Counted from the stretch's first letter, positions 1 to 12,700 are shown. The stretch: 64,000 nucleotides of DNA from Durusdinium trenchii (GCA_963970005.1 CAXAMN010008557.1:393529-457528), one strand, 5' to 3'. The notes: generated by a model from the letters alone, not told the origin. Program-made: numbers and translations.

Positions 1-189
1 AGTTGTGCCCTCTGTGATATCATTGAAACAAGTGATCCGTTTTTACCAACCTGTTCAACGAAGGGTTTTTGCACGTCACGCGACATGGAACGGAATTGCC
101 TTATGGTACTGTATATACATTTTGCCAAGGTGTACGCAACGATACATAACGATAATATTGTCACAGAAAGACATTTGTTATATATTTAG

Positions 190-1257
190 ATGCTGCTGAA
201 AGCATGGCGCTTCATCTTAGTGGCGGCAGCAGCAGCGTCCATGAAGGAAGGCTGTTTCCGTTCTGGCCGCTTGGTCTTCTGCCGCGAAAATCATTTCACT
301 TCGCTAAGCAACAGCTCCGAGAAGAAATCCACACTGAGAGTCGAAATCACAGTGAAAGACAGCGCATTGGCTGCGAAGCTTTTGAGTGGTGATTGGGCAC
401 AAGGCGTTTTAGGTGAAGTGGCCAAGGAGAGGCTTAGTTTGCGAGGGGTGGCTTCCTCGAAGAGTTTCACGCAGACTCGACGAAGCTTAGAGGTCTTCTT
501 GCCACACCTAGGGCACTGGGCCAAGTGGAACATTTCAGAGTGCAGTGTGAAGGATTGTGGGGATGGCGGTGTGACCTGGAGCTTGGCAATCTTGATGGCC
601 AAGATGCTGGCTGCTGTGCCTGAGTATCCTCGTCAGCGTGGCTTGGAGCTGGGTGCTGGCACAGGCTTGGCATCGGCCACCTTACGTGGCCGTGGTCACG
701 AGGTGGTGCTCAGCGACGGTAGAGACCAAGTCATTGAAAACCTTCAGAAGAACTGGCCAAGGGCTGACATCCGTCGATTTCGCTGGCACGTGGAGGAGGA
801 TCGCCAAGCACTGACCCATTGGGGGCCCTTTGATTTTCTGCTGGGCGCGAATTTGCTGATGGATTCCCGTCATTGTGATGCTCTTCATGCGGCCTTACCG
901 TCGCTGCTGCTCCTCAGTCCTGAGCTTTGGCTCCTGGAGCGGAATCAGTCAGTGCATGGATGTGAATGGCTGCGCTCCGACCGCTGGAATACCGAGCTGC
1001 GGCCCGTGGACGTCAGCCCAACTGCGGAGGTGGATGGCGAGCGAAATCCGCCGTGGCTGGTGTCTGAGGCGTCGGAAGCGGTTCAGATTCGCGTGAGCCG
1101 ACCAAAATGCGATCGAGGCCAGTGGGAACGTGGAAAAACACTAAAAACATCTAAAAACCAATCCATTCACATCCAGTCAGATGATTTGCGACACACTTCT
1201 CAGAATGACTTCTTGCATCCTTGGCAGTTAAGTCTGGGTCAAACCCTCCCTGGTTGA
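190..1257 (+). CDS. Methyltransferase-16-like protein (S-adenosylmethionine-dependent), single-exon ORF
   Basis: This 355-residue ORF is probably a protein methyltransferase of the METTL21/methyltransferase-16 type. Visible landmarks are the pre-motif GGVTWSLAILMAKML (about residues 116-130), the glycine-rich motif I ELGAGTGLAS (153-162), the acidic motif II around VVLSDGRD (172-179) and DFLLGANLLMD (205-215), which sits where this family carries its DxxY-like post-motif. The substrate cannot be told from sequence. The first ATG directly follows an AG (tatatttag), which could be a spliced-leader trans-splice acceptor; the first 45 residues look weakly conserved, so the real start may be internal. 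About 50 residues after QIRVSRP are low in character and may be read-through. No introns interrupt the domain, unlike every other recognised gene here, so a retrogene origin is possible. Family call fairly sure; ends uncertain. Confidence 0.72.
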   Translation: MLLKAWRFILVAAAAASMKEGCFRSGRLVFCRENHFTSLSNSSEKKSTLRVEITVKDSALAAKLLSGDWAQGVLGEVAKERLSLRGVASSKSFTQTRRSLEVFLPHLGHWAKWNISECSVKDCGDGGVTWSLAILMAKMLAAVPEYPRQRGLELGAGTGLASATLRGRGHEVVLSDGRDQVIENLQKNWPRADIRRFRWHVEEDRQALTHWGPFDFLLGANLLMDSRHCDALHAALPSLLLLSPELWLLERNQSVHGCEWLRSDRWNTELRPVDVSPTAEVDGERNPPWLVSEASEAVQIRVSRPKCDRGQWERGKTLKTSKNQSIHIQSDDLRHTSQNDFLHPWQLSLGQTLPG

Positions 1258-1731
1258 CCCCGCAAAAATGAACCAATGGACGAACACCGCGGGATGTCAC
1301 CCTACCATGACTTGAGGGGTTGGGTTTTGAGTTTTGACTCTAAAATAAGGAAGATCCCATGGAAGATCCAATACCCGCACGGTTGGTCTATTTGGGCTTT
1401 GCAAGGTATGACACCGCCTCACACTTCATGCGCCTCCCGTGCGCCCGTCAAGGCCGTGGCCTCATTTTCCCCTTGACCGATGCCGAAGCCTCGTGGGAAG
1501 GACGGGTACAACGGGGGTGTCGAACGGGGGGCCTTGGATGACATGGGATGACCATCCTTCACGGAGCTTTGAACATTGTACTCGTACATGTGACATCTAT
1601 GTCACATCAAAAAGGGTGCAAAACCTTGGAGATCCAACAGCTTGATACAGCTTGATACAATTTCTGCATTGCTCATTGATAAGCACCAAGGCGCAAAAGA
1701 AGCATTTACATTAATATGATGTTCCTTGCAG

Positions 1732-4700
1732 AACTTGCGAGCAAAGCAGGATGGGTCAGAGCAACTGTATACCTGCTGGCGATGCTCTACCTCTTCCTTG
1801 GTGTCAACATCGTGCGCCCGGCATGGTCATTTGTGGCAGCTCCCCTTGTCATGCAGTTCTGTGTCAAGTCAGTCAGCTTTGTCACGTACACATACGGTTC
1901 TGTTGTCAAGTGCTAGGAGGAATGTGGCTGGCTCCTACTGCCAGTTACTGTCAACTAAGAAAATGGTCAAATCGGACCATTCAGACTTCGTATTTCCAGG
2001 TGAATCTGTGTGCTAAATTTCACAACCTATGGGTTATAATGGCTGGAAACATTTCGAAAAAAACAATAGAAGTTTTTTGAAAGGTGCGGAGGCAGGAAAA
2101 CTTGCAACATCAAGTAACCCCCATTTAGCAGCGGATCATTAGCAAACTCTTTTTCAAGCATCTCTTCGTACTGCTGGTGTGTTCACAGCAGATGTCTGTG
2201 ACATGCTTCTGTCTGCATGTTGGAACTGGATTGAAACCAGCTTGAGGCAATTCAGATCACAACAGTGAACATATCAAACCAAATACTTTATTCAAACAAA
2301 TGAGGAGGTGGAGTCCGAAAACCATATGCTTGGGAATTTTTCATTGCCAAAAACTTCACTTCGGCCAGCGGTGATCTGTACTTTTCAAAAAAAATAACTG
2401 GGGACCAAGTTTCCGGGACCTGTAATGTTGGAAAAAAACTATGTTTTTTCAACAAAAATTATATATAACTGGGGACCAAGGTTCCGGGACCGGTTCCAGA
2501 ACTTATAATTTTCAAAAAAAATATAACTGGGGACCAAGGTTCCGGGACTGGTTCCAGAACTTATAATTTTGAAAAAAAATTAACTGGGGACCAAGGTTCC
2601 GGGACTGGTTCCAGAACTTATAATTTTGAAAAATGGTTATTCTTTTTTTTTTCAAGAAAGGTATAACTGGGGACCAAGGTTCCGGGACCGGTTCCAGAAC
2701 TTATAATTTTGAAAAAAGTTATGTTTTATTTTTTTAAAATATATAACTGGGGACCAAGGTTCCGGGACCAGTTCCAGAACTTATAATTTGGAAAAAAGTT
2801 ATGTTCTTTTTTCAAAAATAATATATAACTGGGGACCAAGGTTCCGGGACCGGTTCCAGAACTTATAACTTTGAAAAACAAGTTATTATATGCTTTCAAA
2901 AAACATATATTAAGCTTTCTTATTAAAATTTGCTCAAATCGCGTAAAAGAAGCTGTGCAGCTTAATGCAACACTGTTTTTTGCATTAAGCTGCACAGTTT
3001 TTTTTTGAGGGATTTGAGCACATTTGAATAAGAAAGCTTAATGCAAAATGTGATTATAAGTTATCATTTGTTGAACAACAAATATTTTTTTCAAAATTAT
3101 AAGTTCTGGAACCGGTCCCGGAACCTTGGCCCCGGTTCCAGAACTTAAAATATTGAAAAAAACAGTTATGAGTTGTTTCAAAAAAATATATAACTGGGGA
3201 CCAAGGTTCCGGGACCGGTTCCAGAACATCTAATTTTGAAATAAAGTTAGGTTTTTTTCAAAAAAAAATATAACTGTGGACCAAGGTTCCGGGACCGGTT
3301 CCAGAACTTATAATTTTGAAATAAAGTTATGATTTGTTTCAAAAAACAAATTAACTGGGTCCCGGAGCCTTGGTCACCAGTTATTTCTTTTGAACAACTA
3401 TAACTTTTTTCCAACATTACAGGTCCCAGAACCTTGGTCCCCAGTTATTACGAATCATTTATGTTTTTTCCAGGCTATGTGTTTCTGGACTCACACATCC
3501 AGTTATGTGTTTTTTTTTTGTGAGTTGCAAATTGTAACCTTTTTCAGGTTACATCACATTCAATTATACTTTTTGTTTTGAAAGATTCAGGCTATACACA
3601 TCTGGACTTGTGCCTTATGCCTTCAATTGTTTTGCGTTTTAATGATATACCGGTGTACCAGTTTCTTTATAGTTAAACACTGCATCCCTGAGTTCGCATA
3701 GTGCCACACAAACCCCCAGTTACATAAAACTTATGATTTATTTCCACAATTTCCCAACAGAGGTTGCGAAATTTAGCAAATCTGTGAATCTGAATTTGCA
3801 AGACGTCTATAATCTATATATTGTACAATTGCATATTCATATCATATATATATATATACATTATATATATATATATGCAACATTGTACAACGCTTGCTGT
3901 GAGAATCCGCTGAGAGCCCCAGTGGACGGCACTTTGCGTAGGGATACACTGATTCCTTGTCGACTTGTTACATAAAGTTTGAGAGATCCTATGAATCGTC
4001 ATTGCATGATGGAAAGGATGCCAAGGGTGCTCTGTTAACCACCAACTCAGAAAACATATCATGTTGGTCATTTCCGACAGAGTCACCCCAGCCACTGAGA
4101 CTCACTAAGCGAGAATTGTACTTCTCATTTTCCGCCCTCCACAGGCTTCAACAATTACTTTTCATTCTTTAATATGTATACAAGTACTGTAAGTGTTTAC
4201 GATGCACGCAGTACAGTACGTACTTGATTCTTGATCAGATTCCGTGTTGATTGTTTATTGTGAGAACATTGCGAACCCATCCTTGCTCCTGTTGTGAACA
4301 GCAGGCTGCCGACAAATTTGTTGCGGCTATTGAGGGCATCACCAGCACAAAGCGACGAGTGCTGCAGAGGTGCGGCCCAGCTAGCAGCATGGATGACATG
4401 GAAAGGAACAAATTGAAACCTCGGCAGACTTAGCAGGGCAAAAGAAGAGGTACATCGTTATTTCATGTAAAACTCTGATCTTTTGTTGGCTTCCTTCTGG
4501 TTTGCAGCCACAGAAGCAATGCGAGGAACTAACTGAAGTCTTTCTTGCCACTCTTGCCATTGCATTATGCTCCAACATCATGCTGTACATAACAACCTCC
4601 CACAGTGTGCTGGAACCCATGTTGCAAAGGGTTGAACATGGTTGAACACATAGTAGGCTTCACCTTTATCATGACTTGTTGAAAGTCTCCCTCCCTCGCT

Positions 4701-6015
4701 CGCTCGCTCTGAGTTTCGGATTGTGCAGTCAGGTCTACTGGTCGAGTAATTACAGTTTGTGCTTCTCGTCAGCAGAGGATTGGGGCTTCCATGGCACTGA
4801 AGATGAGCGATAAGATAAGAGCCTCCAGACATTTCAACTCTGTCTAAAGAGTCTAAAGTCAAGAGTCCAAATTGACCCTCATTGTGCTGAAGTTTACCGC
4901 GGTCATGTGACTCATGTGTTTGAGGTTTGGAACGGCACAGTGGCGAACCTGACGCTCTTGGCTTTAGGCTCTTCTGCGTCCCTTGGAGACAACACATGTC
5001 CTTTTGACCATGGGCTCCCGAGAGCATTCCGTGTCCATCCCATCAGCGAGGGGTGCGACGATGTGCCACAGAAGGGTTTTAAGCCTATCCGCATGTCTTT
5101 GCATTGAGGCCGTTGATCGGACATTTTGGGAAGGTCCTTTTCCTTTTCAATCCTCGATTGTAAGGCCGGAAATCTTACTCTCCGTCGTTGAGATTATTGG
5201 GTCAGCCTGGCGAACTTCGAGATGGGTGCGAACTTCTGGTTGAGGTTTGTAATCCAATTTGGTGCGAACTTCTGATAGTGTCATGAAACGTCCGCCCATT
5301 TCGGGAAGTCGGCCACGTGAATCTGTGAACAAAAGTCCACACAGTAGTCAGACCGTCCACTCAAGAAATCAACATGAGTGTTAACATGCCCTGCTTTTTT
5401 GAGTGTTGACATGTGTTTTTAGCGGATTTTCTGCCAGAGTTTGTCACGAGATGTGGACGCCAGGAACGGATGCTTTGCTGGGGAGCTCGGCCCCTCCACC
5501 ATTGTCGGCCCGGAGCCTCAGATGGGACGCATCGGGTGGTAGACCGCCATGACACAACAGTGGCGGGAGAGTCACCAATTTCTGAACACTCTAACGAGAG
5601 CTGGGACATAAATAAAGGATAATAAAGGTACGTATCAACTTACCAACGCAACTCTTTTCTCACTTTGTACCATTCTGTCTCCTGACTTGCATTGGACTCC
5701 TGACGTGAATAATCAGCCTCTATTGATTCACAAGATGCTTAGTTTTACCTAGTCTACATACTCTTCGGTTCAGTGCTTGTGGTTTCATCCTTCCAGCTGG
5801 TCCATCTGAGGTTCTGCGGCGTTCAACTTGTTTTGTATCATCGTTGCAGCCTCGGAGCTGGGGCGTCCTGGGCGGGTGGCCGCTCAACAAACAAGGTCAA
5901 GGCAAGACCATTTCTTCGGGCAGCTGGATCTTCTCAGACAATTCATCCCGCAAGACCAAGGGTGTATGTGTCATGGCCATACCCGCTGGAGAAATCCGCC
6001 TGATCAAGGACCTAG
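1732..6015 (+). CDS. Na+/Ca2+ exchanger (NCX/Calx family), N-terminal half, seven exons
   Basis: Proposed exons are 1732-1811, 4305-4369, 4864-4977, 5165-5200, 5464-5507, 5811-5842 and 5961-6015. Read together they give the first transmembrane half of an NCX antiporter, which exchanges Na+ for Ca2+ across a membrane. Landmarks in order: LYLFLGVNI, DKFVAAIEGITS, VWNGTVANLTLLALGSSA, PEILLSVVEIIG, AGELGPSTIVG, GSAAFNLFCII and GVCVMAIPAGEIRLIKDL. The GSSAPE alpha-1 signature and the GSAAFN helix, which carry ion-binding positions in this family, are intact. Every junction keeps phase: 1811/4305 (0), 4369/4864 (2), 4977/5165 (2), 5200/5464 (2), 5507/5811 (1), 5842/5961 (0). Donors are GT, except GC at 5508 and at 6016. 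The acceptor at 1730-1731 or the ATG at 1716 may mark the 5' end. Intron 1 (2.5 kb) holds the repeat array. Identity is strong; the rest of the gene appears far downstream. Confidence 0.87.
2391..3455 (+). repeat. Interspersed tandem array built on a GGTTCCGGGACCGGTTCC core
   Basis: About a dozen units carry ACTGGGGACCAAGGTTCC followed by GGGACCGGTTCCAGAACTTA and an A/T-rich spacer of GAAAAAAGTTATGTTTTTTC type. Unit spacing is irregular (about 57-85 bp) because the A/T spacer varies. Most units share one orientation; units near 3100-3145 and 3355-3450 are reversed. The array lies in the first NCX intron and has no coding character. Confidence 0.93.
2909..3042. repeat. 134-bp fold-back (imperfect palindrome) inside the repeat array
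   Basis: The arm starting ATTAAGCTTTCTTATT at 2909 is mirrored by AATAAGAAAGCTTAAT ending at 3042. The inner arms CTGTGCAGCTTAATGCAA (2953-2970) and TTGCATTAAGCTGCACAG (2980-2997) are perfect complements. The two arms cover about 60 bp each with a loop of roughly 10 bases. No terminal duplication or ORF is visible, so a MITE or recombination-derived fold-back are both possible. Confidence 0.85.
3844..3876. repeat. (AT)n microsatellite
   Basis: Two runs of alternating AT are separated by one ACATT interruption, within NCX intron 1. Confidence 0.95.
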
Positions 6016-6616
6016 GCCGGGCTCGGTGTTTGGTTGGGCACCTTTGGGCCACCTCAATCCACACATTAATCACATTGGTTGGCAGCAACCTTGAGATGGC
6101 TTGAGTCCTAGCTTTCTTTGCGCTGCTCGTTCTAGCTTGACACTTGGCCATTTGAATGCATCGCTGAATTTGCTGCAGCCCATTTGGTAGTTTCAACCTG
6201 TCCATCCACAATGGCTGTTGCCTTTCGCTTGCGCAGTCGGCCAGCCATTAGCGAATGGTCCGTCGATCAGGCCATGTGAGTAGAGAAGATGGCATTCACA
6301 CGACCAGAAAAGAACCTCTATAGTCCTCCAAAAATGCGAGCCAGCGTTCTGCCAGACATCCATCATGCAGTCAAGCAGTGATGCAGTACCTATTAAACCT
6401 GAATTGTCAACGTCAAAGTTTTCAATGGCATCATCAGCACACCTTCCAACCACCGAACCCATCCCCAAAGATCAACATAAGAAACAATGTCGTTTCTTTG
6501 AATTTACGTGCCCCAAAACCACAGATCCACGCAATCCACGCGCCAGCGGGGAACAAGAAAGCCGGTGGGACCTCGTTTGCTTTCTAGAAAATCTAGAATC
6601 CATTAGAAACCAGATG

Positions 6617-6755
6617 ATTGGTGCGAGCGCTTCTTCAAGCAAGGGTGAGATATCCTGCGTCCATATTATGCACATAGTACTGGTAGCTAACTTTGCCCTT
6701 GCTGAATTTAAGTAGGTGCCTACTTAATTATAGAGGGGCAGGCTACGGGCTTAAA
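6617..6755 (+). repeat. Dispersed repeat, copy 1 (GGTGCGAGCGCTTCTTCAAG family)
   Basis: This copy begins ATTGGTGCGAGCGCTTCTTC and ends with the palindromic AAGTAGGTGCCTACTT followed by an A/T stretch and GAGGGGCAG. The same two blocks in the same order occur at 16082-16215, so it is a dispersed element with conserved ends and a diverged middle. No ORF is carried. Confidence 0.75.
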
Positions 6756-6847
6756 GCCACATAAAGAACGGGCGAAATAAACATCCAGTTCTTCCTCGAC
6801 CTGAAGACCCAACGTTTCGACCCTTCGACCCTCCGGTGTTTCGCTAG

Positions 6848-7356
6848 GTCTCGGACTTCCTGGAGACCTTGGGCCTCGAGGCCTCGCTGCGTGAGACGTT
6901 CCGCGCCGAGTCGGTGGACGGGCGGACCTTGTGCGAGATCACGGATGAGGACCTCTCAGGACCTGGTGCGAACCCACGAAGCGGCCGAGAGACAGTGGAA
7001 AGTTGGGGGGTTCAAGGCTTGATAGGGAGTAGGGGGGATGGGAGTATGGTGGTACAGGATGATGTAGGGATGGGATGAGGGTGGATGACAACAGATGTCT
7101 TCAGTTGGTGCGGCATGGTTCTGGTTCACATATTTGTATTTTAAAAGCAAAGGTCTTTGGTATAGTAAGACACAGGAGAGCATGTCACAGGTCAGGTGGA
7201 AGTGTTTTGCTCGGGACCAGCCTGGGGCAGCATTCAGCAGGATCAGAAACTATACTATATATCCTATCCTTCAACATCCTTCGACCATGATTGCATGTCC
7301 TCAAGGACCGCCATTTGCGCTCCCTTTCGGCCTGCGGAAGGCATTGCTGAAGGACA
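6848..7356 (+). CDS. SAM (sterile alpha motif) domain in two exons
   Basis: Exon one (6848 to about 6956) follows tttcgctag and reads DFLETLGLEASLRETFRAES, then DGRTLCEITDEDL. This matches the first three helices of a SAM domain, a protein-protein interaction module. Exon two (7306 to about 7356, acceptor tcaag) contains PFGLRKALLKD, the usual last helix. Joining them in phase requires a GA donor after CTCTCAG near 6957, a class reported in dinoflagellates. No ATG is evident, so the exons belong to a larger gene. They may be N-terminal exons of the RING gene that follows, but no exon links the two across 7.4-9.7 kb. The domain call is good; the gene model is open. Confidence 0.62.
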
Positions 7357-7359
7357 CTG

Positions 7360-9700
7360 GAACCAGGTTCCACCTTGGAGGGTGTCGGTGATCGTTTTAG
7401 CCTTGGACGAACCCAGAATAACTCCGTTCTATCCTGGCATTTGTCGTTGCCTCATGTTGCCTCCTCCCTTGGCTCTTTTATGACACGTAGTCCATGGTCT
7501 CTCCAAACCTCTCCAACCTATCGTTGTAACAAAGTGGACTTTTTGCACCATGCAATCTGAACTTTCCTGAGCCTGACGTCTCCAATGATGGGTGCTGACG
7601 CTGGAACTACGGAGAATTGCAGTCTCCCTGTCGCTGCTGACAGTATAGATAGTAAAGGAGGTAAGCTTGAATATGGAAGATTGTAAAGGGACAAATTGAG
7701 ATGGGCATGAGTCAAATGAGTCAAATGAGTCAGGAGTTGGCACAGCAGCGACGTTTGGAGAGCAGCCGTCAGCCCGAACGTGGCTTAGAGCGTGGACCGT
7801 TCCTGGTGAAAGGCGATCATGTGGACGGTGCCTTGGAGGCAAGAGGCAGATGTCGTGGACTCCTGGAACCATCAAGATCACAAAGACACTCCGAGATCGT
7901 CGGAGCAATGCTGATATCTATCATATACTTTTGATATCTTTTGATATATATATATAATATTTTAAAAAATATCCTTTGCATATTCTTTTGAAACTCAAAC
8001 TCTGGCATTGTTTTGATTGAGCGACCTAGAAACTGCACGGGAGGATTGGGTATTTGTTATATTTGTTACAATATTCGGTCATGTTGTAGGCTCCACACGC
8101 TTGCGCCACTTTAGAGAAGCATTGTGAATCATCCAAGTGCTCCAAGGATCATGTTGGTTCCATTATTTTCAACTAATTTTCTGCATGTTTTCCTTTCGTA
8201 AAGTCACCTTCGCGCTCAGGAAGGTGTGGGTGGGAGCCATTGCGGACACAGCCCAGGAACTTCCGGATAGATGATAATAGAACAAGACCCCACAATGCAA
8301 CAGGGATTCAAGAAAGTCAACTGAAAGGAGTGCCAAGGCGGCATATAGAGATATTGAAACCATCTTGAGCCCAATGCCCACTAAGCCTCGCCTTGGGCCC
8401 CGGACACTTCTGATTCAACAGGGTGCCTGTGCTTCCAACCTGGTTAGAGCATTAGACATGAGTCTTTAATGAATCAAGTCAGATCCATCAACAACTCTCC
8501 TTGGCCAAGGTCCACAACTGAGCCGGGATGCTTTGGAACGCATTCGAACCTATAGACTGGAGGCCAAGCACCGCTGTTTGCTTGGTCATGACATGTCCGC
8601 CACCGAGTACAAGGGGTTTTCGACTCAGAGGGAGCCGCTGTACGATGATATGAGACAACAGAAATGAGCCGCCCAAATTCAGTGGTAAGGCGGGCAGCTT
8701 CCAATGTGTTCTTCCATCAACGCAAGCCAGGCATCCACAGGACGATTAGTTCCACGGCAGCCGCCCTTGAGCGATGAAGAGCTGGACTGCTGGCAATATC
8801 AGGCAGGACGAGGAGTACCATGAGGGGCTCATTACGAAGTCGCACGGACACGAGGTCCGTGCGACTTCGTACGAAGGATTGAGTGATTCCCTTACTGAAC
8901 ATCCAATGATTCGCCAGCCCTGAGGTAGCATCTTGCCACCTCTGAGTCCTTCTGGCCAAATCTGTTCGCATCCGCGGCAATGGTGAAGTGTTTATCCATC
9001 CCCTTAGGCAAGACTTGTGAATTTTGATAACAAAAAACATACACATGTCACATATGTCATTTGTATATACATATGAAATTTTATGAATATTTCGCTTTAA
9101 ACTTGCTGGCCAGTTGTTGAAGTTTACTCGATGATAATGTTTTCCTGCCGCAGATTGATCTTGTTTGCGGAACACTCGATGGCCTCAAAGGCTCAAAATT
9201 AACCTGTAGACTACTAAACTGCACACTTTGACTGTTAATTAGCATCTGGATGCCACAGGCCTCATGGCTGGTATGTCCTGTGACTGGAAAGGCAGGTCGG
9301 CGTCGGGGACCTGAACTTTGAAAAGACTGGACGAACTCTACAGCTGCAGCGACACTGCATTCACCCATTTCCCCTGACAACACAGAGCCCACAACATCGA
9401 TATGATGTCGTTCTATCCTTTGAGTCATCAGCCTGATTTTGCATCAATGGGCCTTGCGCGATACACTGCCATATCATGCTGTGTCCGTGCGTCCATGTTC
9501 GAGGCCTGGGCAAGAAGCGACGTTGTCTCGACGATGGGCGTGGCCTTGTACCATGCACCCAGCGCTTTGGTTGAGAGGTGCCAGTCGTAAGGTCTCACCT
9601 GGTTCACTTCCCGAAAGCAGGAACAATATGTCTCTGAGCTGTGCCTAAGTACAAAGATGATGCACCCAAAGAGCTGTTTTTGTGGCATTTCTCCTTTCAT
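7360..9700. other. Stretch without recognised gene
   Basis: No exon with family resemblance was recognised on either strand. Several 60-160 codon ORFs occur on the - strand but show low-complexity or frame-shadow composition. The one clear structural signal is the perfect hairpin at 8833-8871. Confidence 0.5.
8833..8871. repeat. Perfect 17-bp inverted repeat with a 5-base loop
   Basis: CGAAGTCGCACGGAC and GTCCGTGCGACTTCG form a perfect stem (arms 8833-8849 and 8855-8871) around the loop ACGAG. The stem is G/C-rich compared with its flanks. No poly-T follows, so it is not an obvious terminator; it could be the tip of a decayed element. Confidence 0.9.
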
Positions 9701-9710
9701 AATTTTTCAG

Positions 9711-12700
9711 GGCTTGAACAATGATGTGCACCGAGGATTCTGCTCTGAGAAGGAAAAACAGCGGCTCTTCGTCGAGGAGGAGAATGGACCTGCTTGCCAG
9801 TGTCCCGAGTTTCCTTGGATGAACCACATGAGACATGTTTGTCTTTGTCCAATCGTTATGTGACGTGTGCGAACCACTGGCACGTGTCATGCAGACGCCA
9901 TGGCTGCCGCTGCTAGGAGCAAGCTCGCCGCTACGACGCCCAACGAAAGGCCGAGATGGACCACAGCGGTACAAGCTTCGAACGTAGCTATGAGGCGATG
10001 GGCCCGAGGATGTCGGAGGTCTTCGCAGATAGGAGACCCTGCGAGACCAAGTTGCTTTTTTCTGGAGTTTTTCGCGGTAGATACGGGTAGTAGTGGCCAA
10101 GCATCACACACTCTTTGCAGTTGGGATCAATATTCTGACACACATCCAACAGGTCCAACATGCATACAGCAAGTAAATGCAAATACGAAGCGTCATTCTT
10201 GATGCCTCAAGTTCCGGATGCAGGATCATTCATTCCGGCTCATTCGGTGAGGTTTACCCCATGGTGGAGCCTCCTCCCTTGGCCAACCTGCCGGTCTCCA
10301 CGGCATCAAACGAGCCCGAGAACGCGGAGCAGCTGCAGAGCTTGCGAGCAGAAGTGTCAGGCAGAATCGTTTCTACTGACAAAAGGTGAGGGAGCAGTCC
10401 CTCAAATGCCAAGGGCATCAAGACCATGCATTGCGGGATATTGCGGGTGTAGCAAACAAAGGTTCAGTGGTTTCATGTACGTCAGATGTGTGTATATAAA
10501 TGAATTGTTCAACTCTGTGTCCCAGGCTTGCACACACAAATTCAAAATGATGTTGATTGGGTTTTAGGTTCAAAGTTTGGCTTGTGATTGTTGTGTCAGT
10601 CCGGTTGAAGGTTTGAAGAGCCGATCTGCAGCTGTCCAACGACAGATGTTTGAGGGCTTGTCACAAGATGGACACTTCGGAGACTTTCAGGACTGGTGGA
10701 GTGGTGTTCAGAAATTCGACTCTTTGCGGCTTTTCCCGGATTTTCAGGGGACCAGAAGGAATGCGGAGATCGGCCGACCATCCCATGAATTTTCCAACAG
10801 ATTGTGGGCTTCGGTGGATTATGATTAGTATATGAGCTAGGCCTACTGCCAGTAGGCTCAAATCTAGTGAAAGTGACCAATGGTCAGTGAGTGGTCATAG
10901 GATTTCAAAAATTCATGTTTCGCTCAAACACGATAAGAACACTCACCCAAATGCCAACAATCACATGACGGACATGAAAAAACGATAAACACATTCACCA
11001 AATTCAGATGACCTGCAACTCCGCAACAAATTTGGACCGTCACGGAGCCACGCATGTGATCGTAATTAGGATTTTCTTTGCTTTGGTAGATTATTGCGAT
11101 CAATCTGAACGGTGGATCTGCATGTTTGGATCAGAGCTGACGCTGACGCTGGCGAGGATGTGGGACGCGCTTTGGAGCAGTTGAAGGTGGAGCCGGCGGA
11201 TGACGCAGAGCTGGCTCACAAGTTTTCAGTCTACGAGTACCTTTGATGTCAAGGGTGTGGGGAGCGGAGGGGACACAAGCAATCTTGGGACCTGTGCAGA
11301 TGAATGCGGAAGGTTACCATGCTGGCTGGCCAGCAGGATCAAAAATAGTCACTTCCCCATACTTGAACGCATATCATTTGCACTGGTCACCCTCCAGACT
11401 CTACAGTAGTGACTCCAGTGTATGCAGATGAATCATCAATGGTGGATGCCACTGAAGAGAAGCTCCCACAATCAATACCGACCACTTTAATGCATCACAA
11501 TTCTATGAATAACATTGAATAACATCAATGCCCGAACCTGCAACCATTTCGTTCATGGCCTGCCCTCTCCCTCTGGTGTTCTGTCTCATGTTGAGGTCGT
11601 ACTTTGCCAGCGTCGTAGATCTCCGGGCAGATCTCTTTGGTCTTTGGGAACGGGGTGGCCCCCTGTTGGCGGCCGCCGATGCTCAGACCATGCGGGGTGC
11701 CATTGGTCGTGTGGACAGCTTCGACAACTTAGCGATTCCTGAGAGGTGCCCTGGGTGGGTGTGCTGGCGATGCCCTTTGTTCCTAGTAGCTTCTTGTTCC
11801 TAGTAGTAAGGCCAGGAGCCCCTAGTAGCTTCTTGTTCTTGGCGATAAAAACAATTGCCGTACTAGTTAAAACTCTTTGAAAAAAACGTTGCAGTGCCAT
11901 CTTCTATTTCTCACTCTCCTTCCGTGTCAGGAGCCGGCATTGGTTTGTGTACCACATGATGAGCACTGCCTCCTCCAATCATCGAAAGATGCAAAAGATC
12001 ATGGAAGACTTGGAGGAGCTTTTTGAAGCGGCACAAGAGCCTTGGCGACGGTTTGCAACGTCAGCGGGATGAACGAATGGGTCAAGTGAGCGCGTTCCCC
12101 CGGTAGAATGATTCACAGCTCAACCTCATCCAAAGCTGAACGCCAATGAAGAAGGACCCCAGCATCTGTTGAAATGAGACCGCATGCTCAGCTCACTTCA
12201 AACAGCCCATTTCTTGGGAGCACAAGGGAAAAACCGAGACGTGCACCACCTCTGCGGTGCCCCAACCTTTGCTCGCACCGCCACCGCGCGCGGGGTCCTC
12301 GCGCCCGCGCCGTGGGGGTCCGAGGACCGACGCACGGCGGGAGAGTCGGAGGAGCTGACGGATGATCCTCAGCTGGGCACCATGGAGGTGATCATTGGAC
12401 CGGCCTTCGATGCTTGGTGTGACTGGTCACGTGTTGGACTTGTCGGAGCCAGGGAATGGAAGGGAAGACTTCGGTCGCGGAGGCTGGACTTAGTTGGATT
12501 AAACAAATAAACAAGGGCTGCAGTGTTTTGTGTTTTGATGTCGAAGAAAATCGATCGTTGCGCTGTTTCTGTTTAAGCTGGAGTTCCCCAAGTGCCGTCC
12601 ATGTTTATCGATTTCCTTGAAACGTTTGATTTGACCTTTTGCAATAGACTGGTTCCGGTGAGTCAGCTGTGCATTAGCCAATGCTGGCCAATGCTGATTC

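Noticed and set aside
7429..7908. 159-codon ORF on the - strand
   Set aside because: Composition is irregular, there is no family motif, and no splice borders or upstream signal support it.
10222..10257. GSFGEVY resembling a kinase glycine loop
   Set aside because: The sequence that follows has no VAVK or other kinase motif, and the real exon probably starts at 10252, cutting through it.
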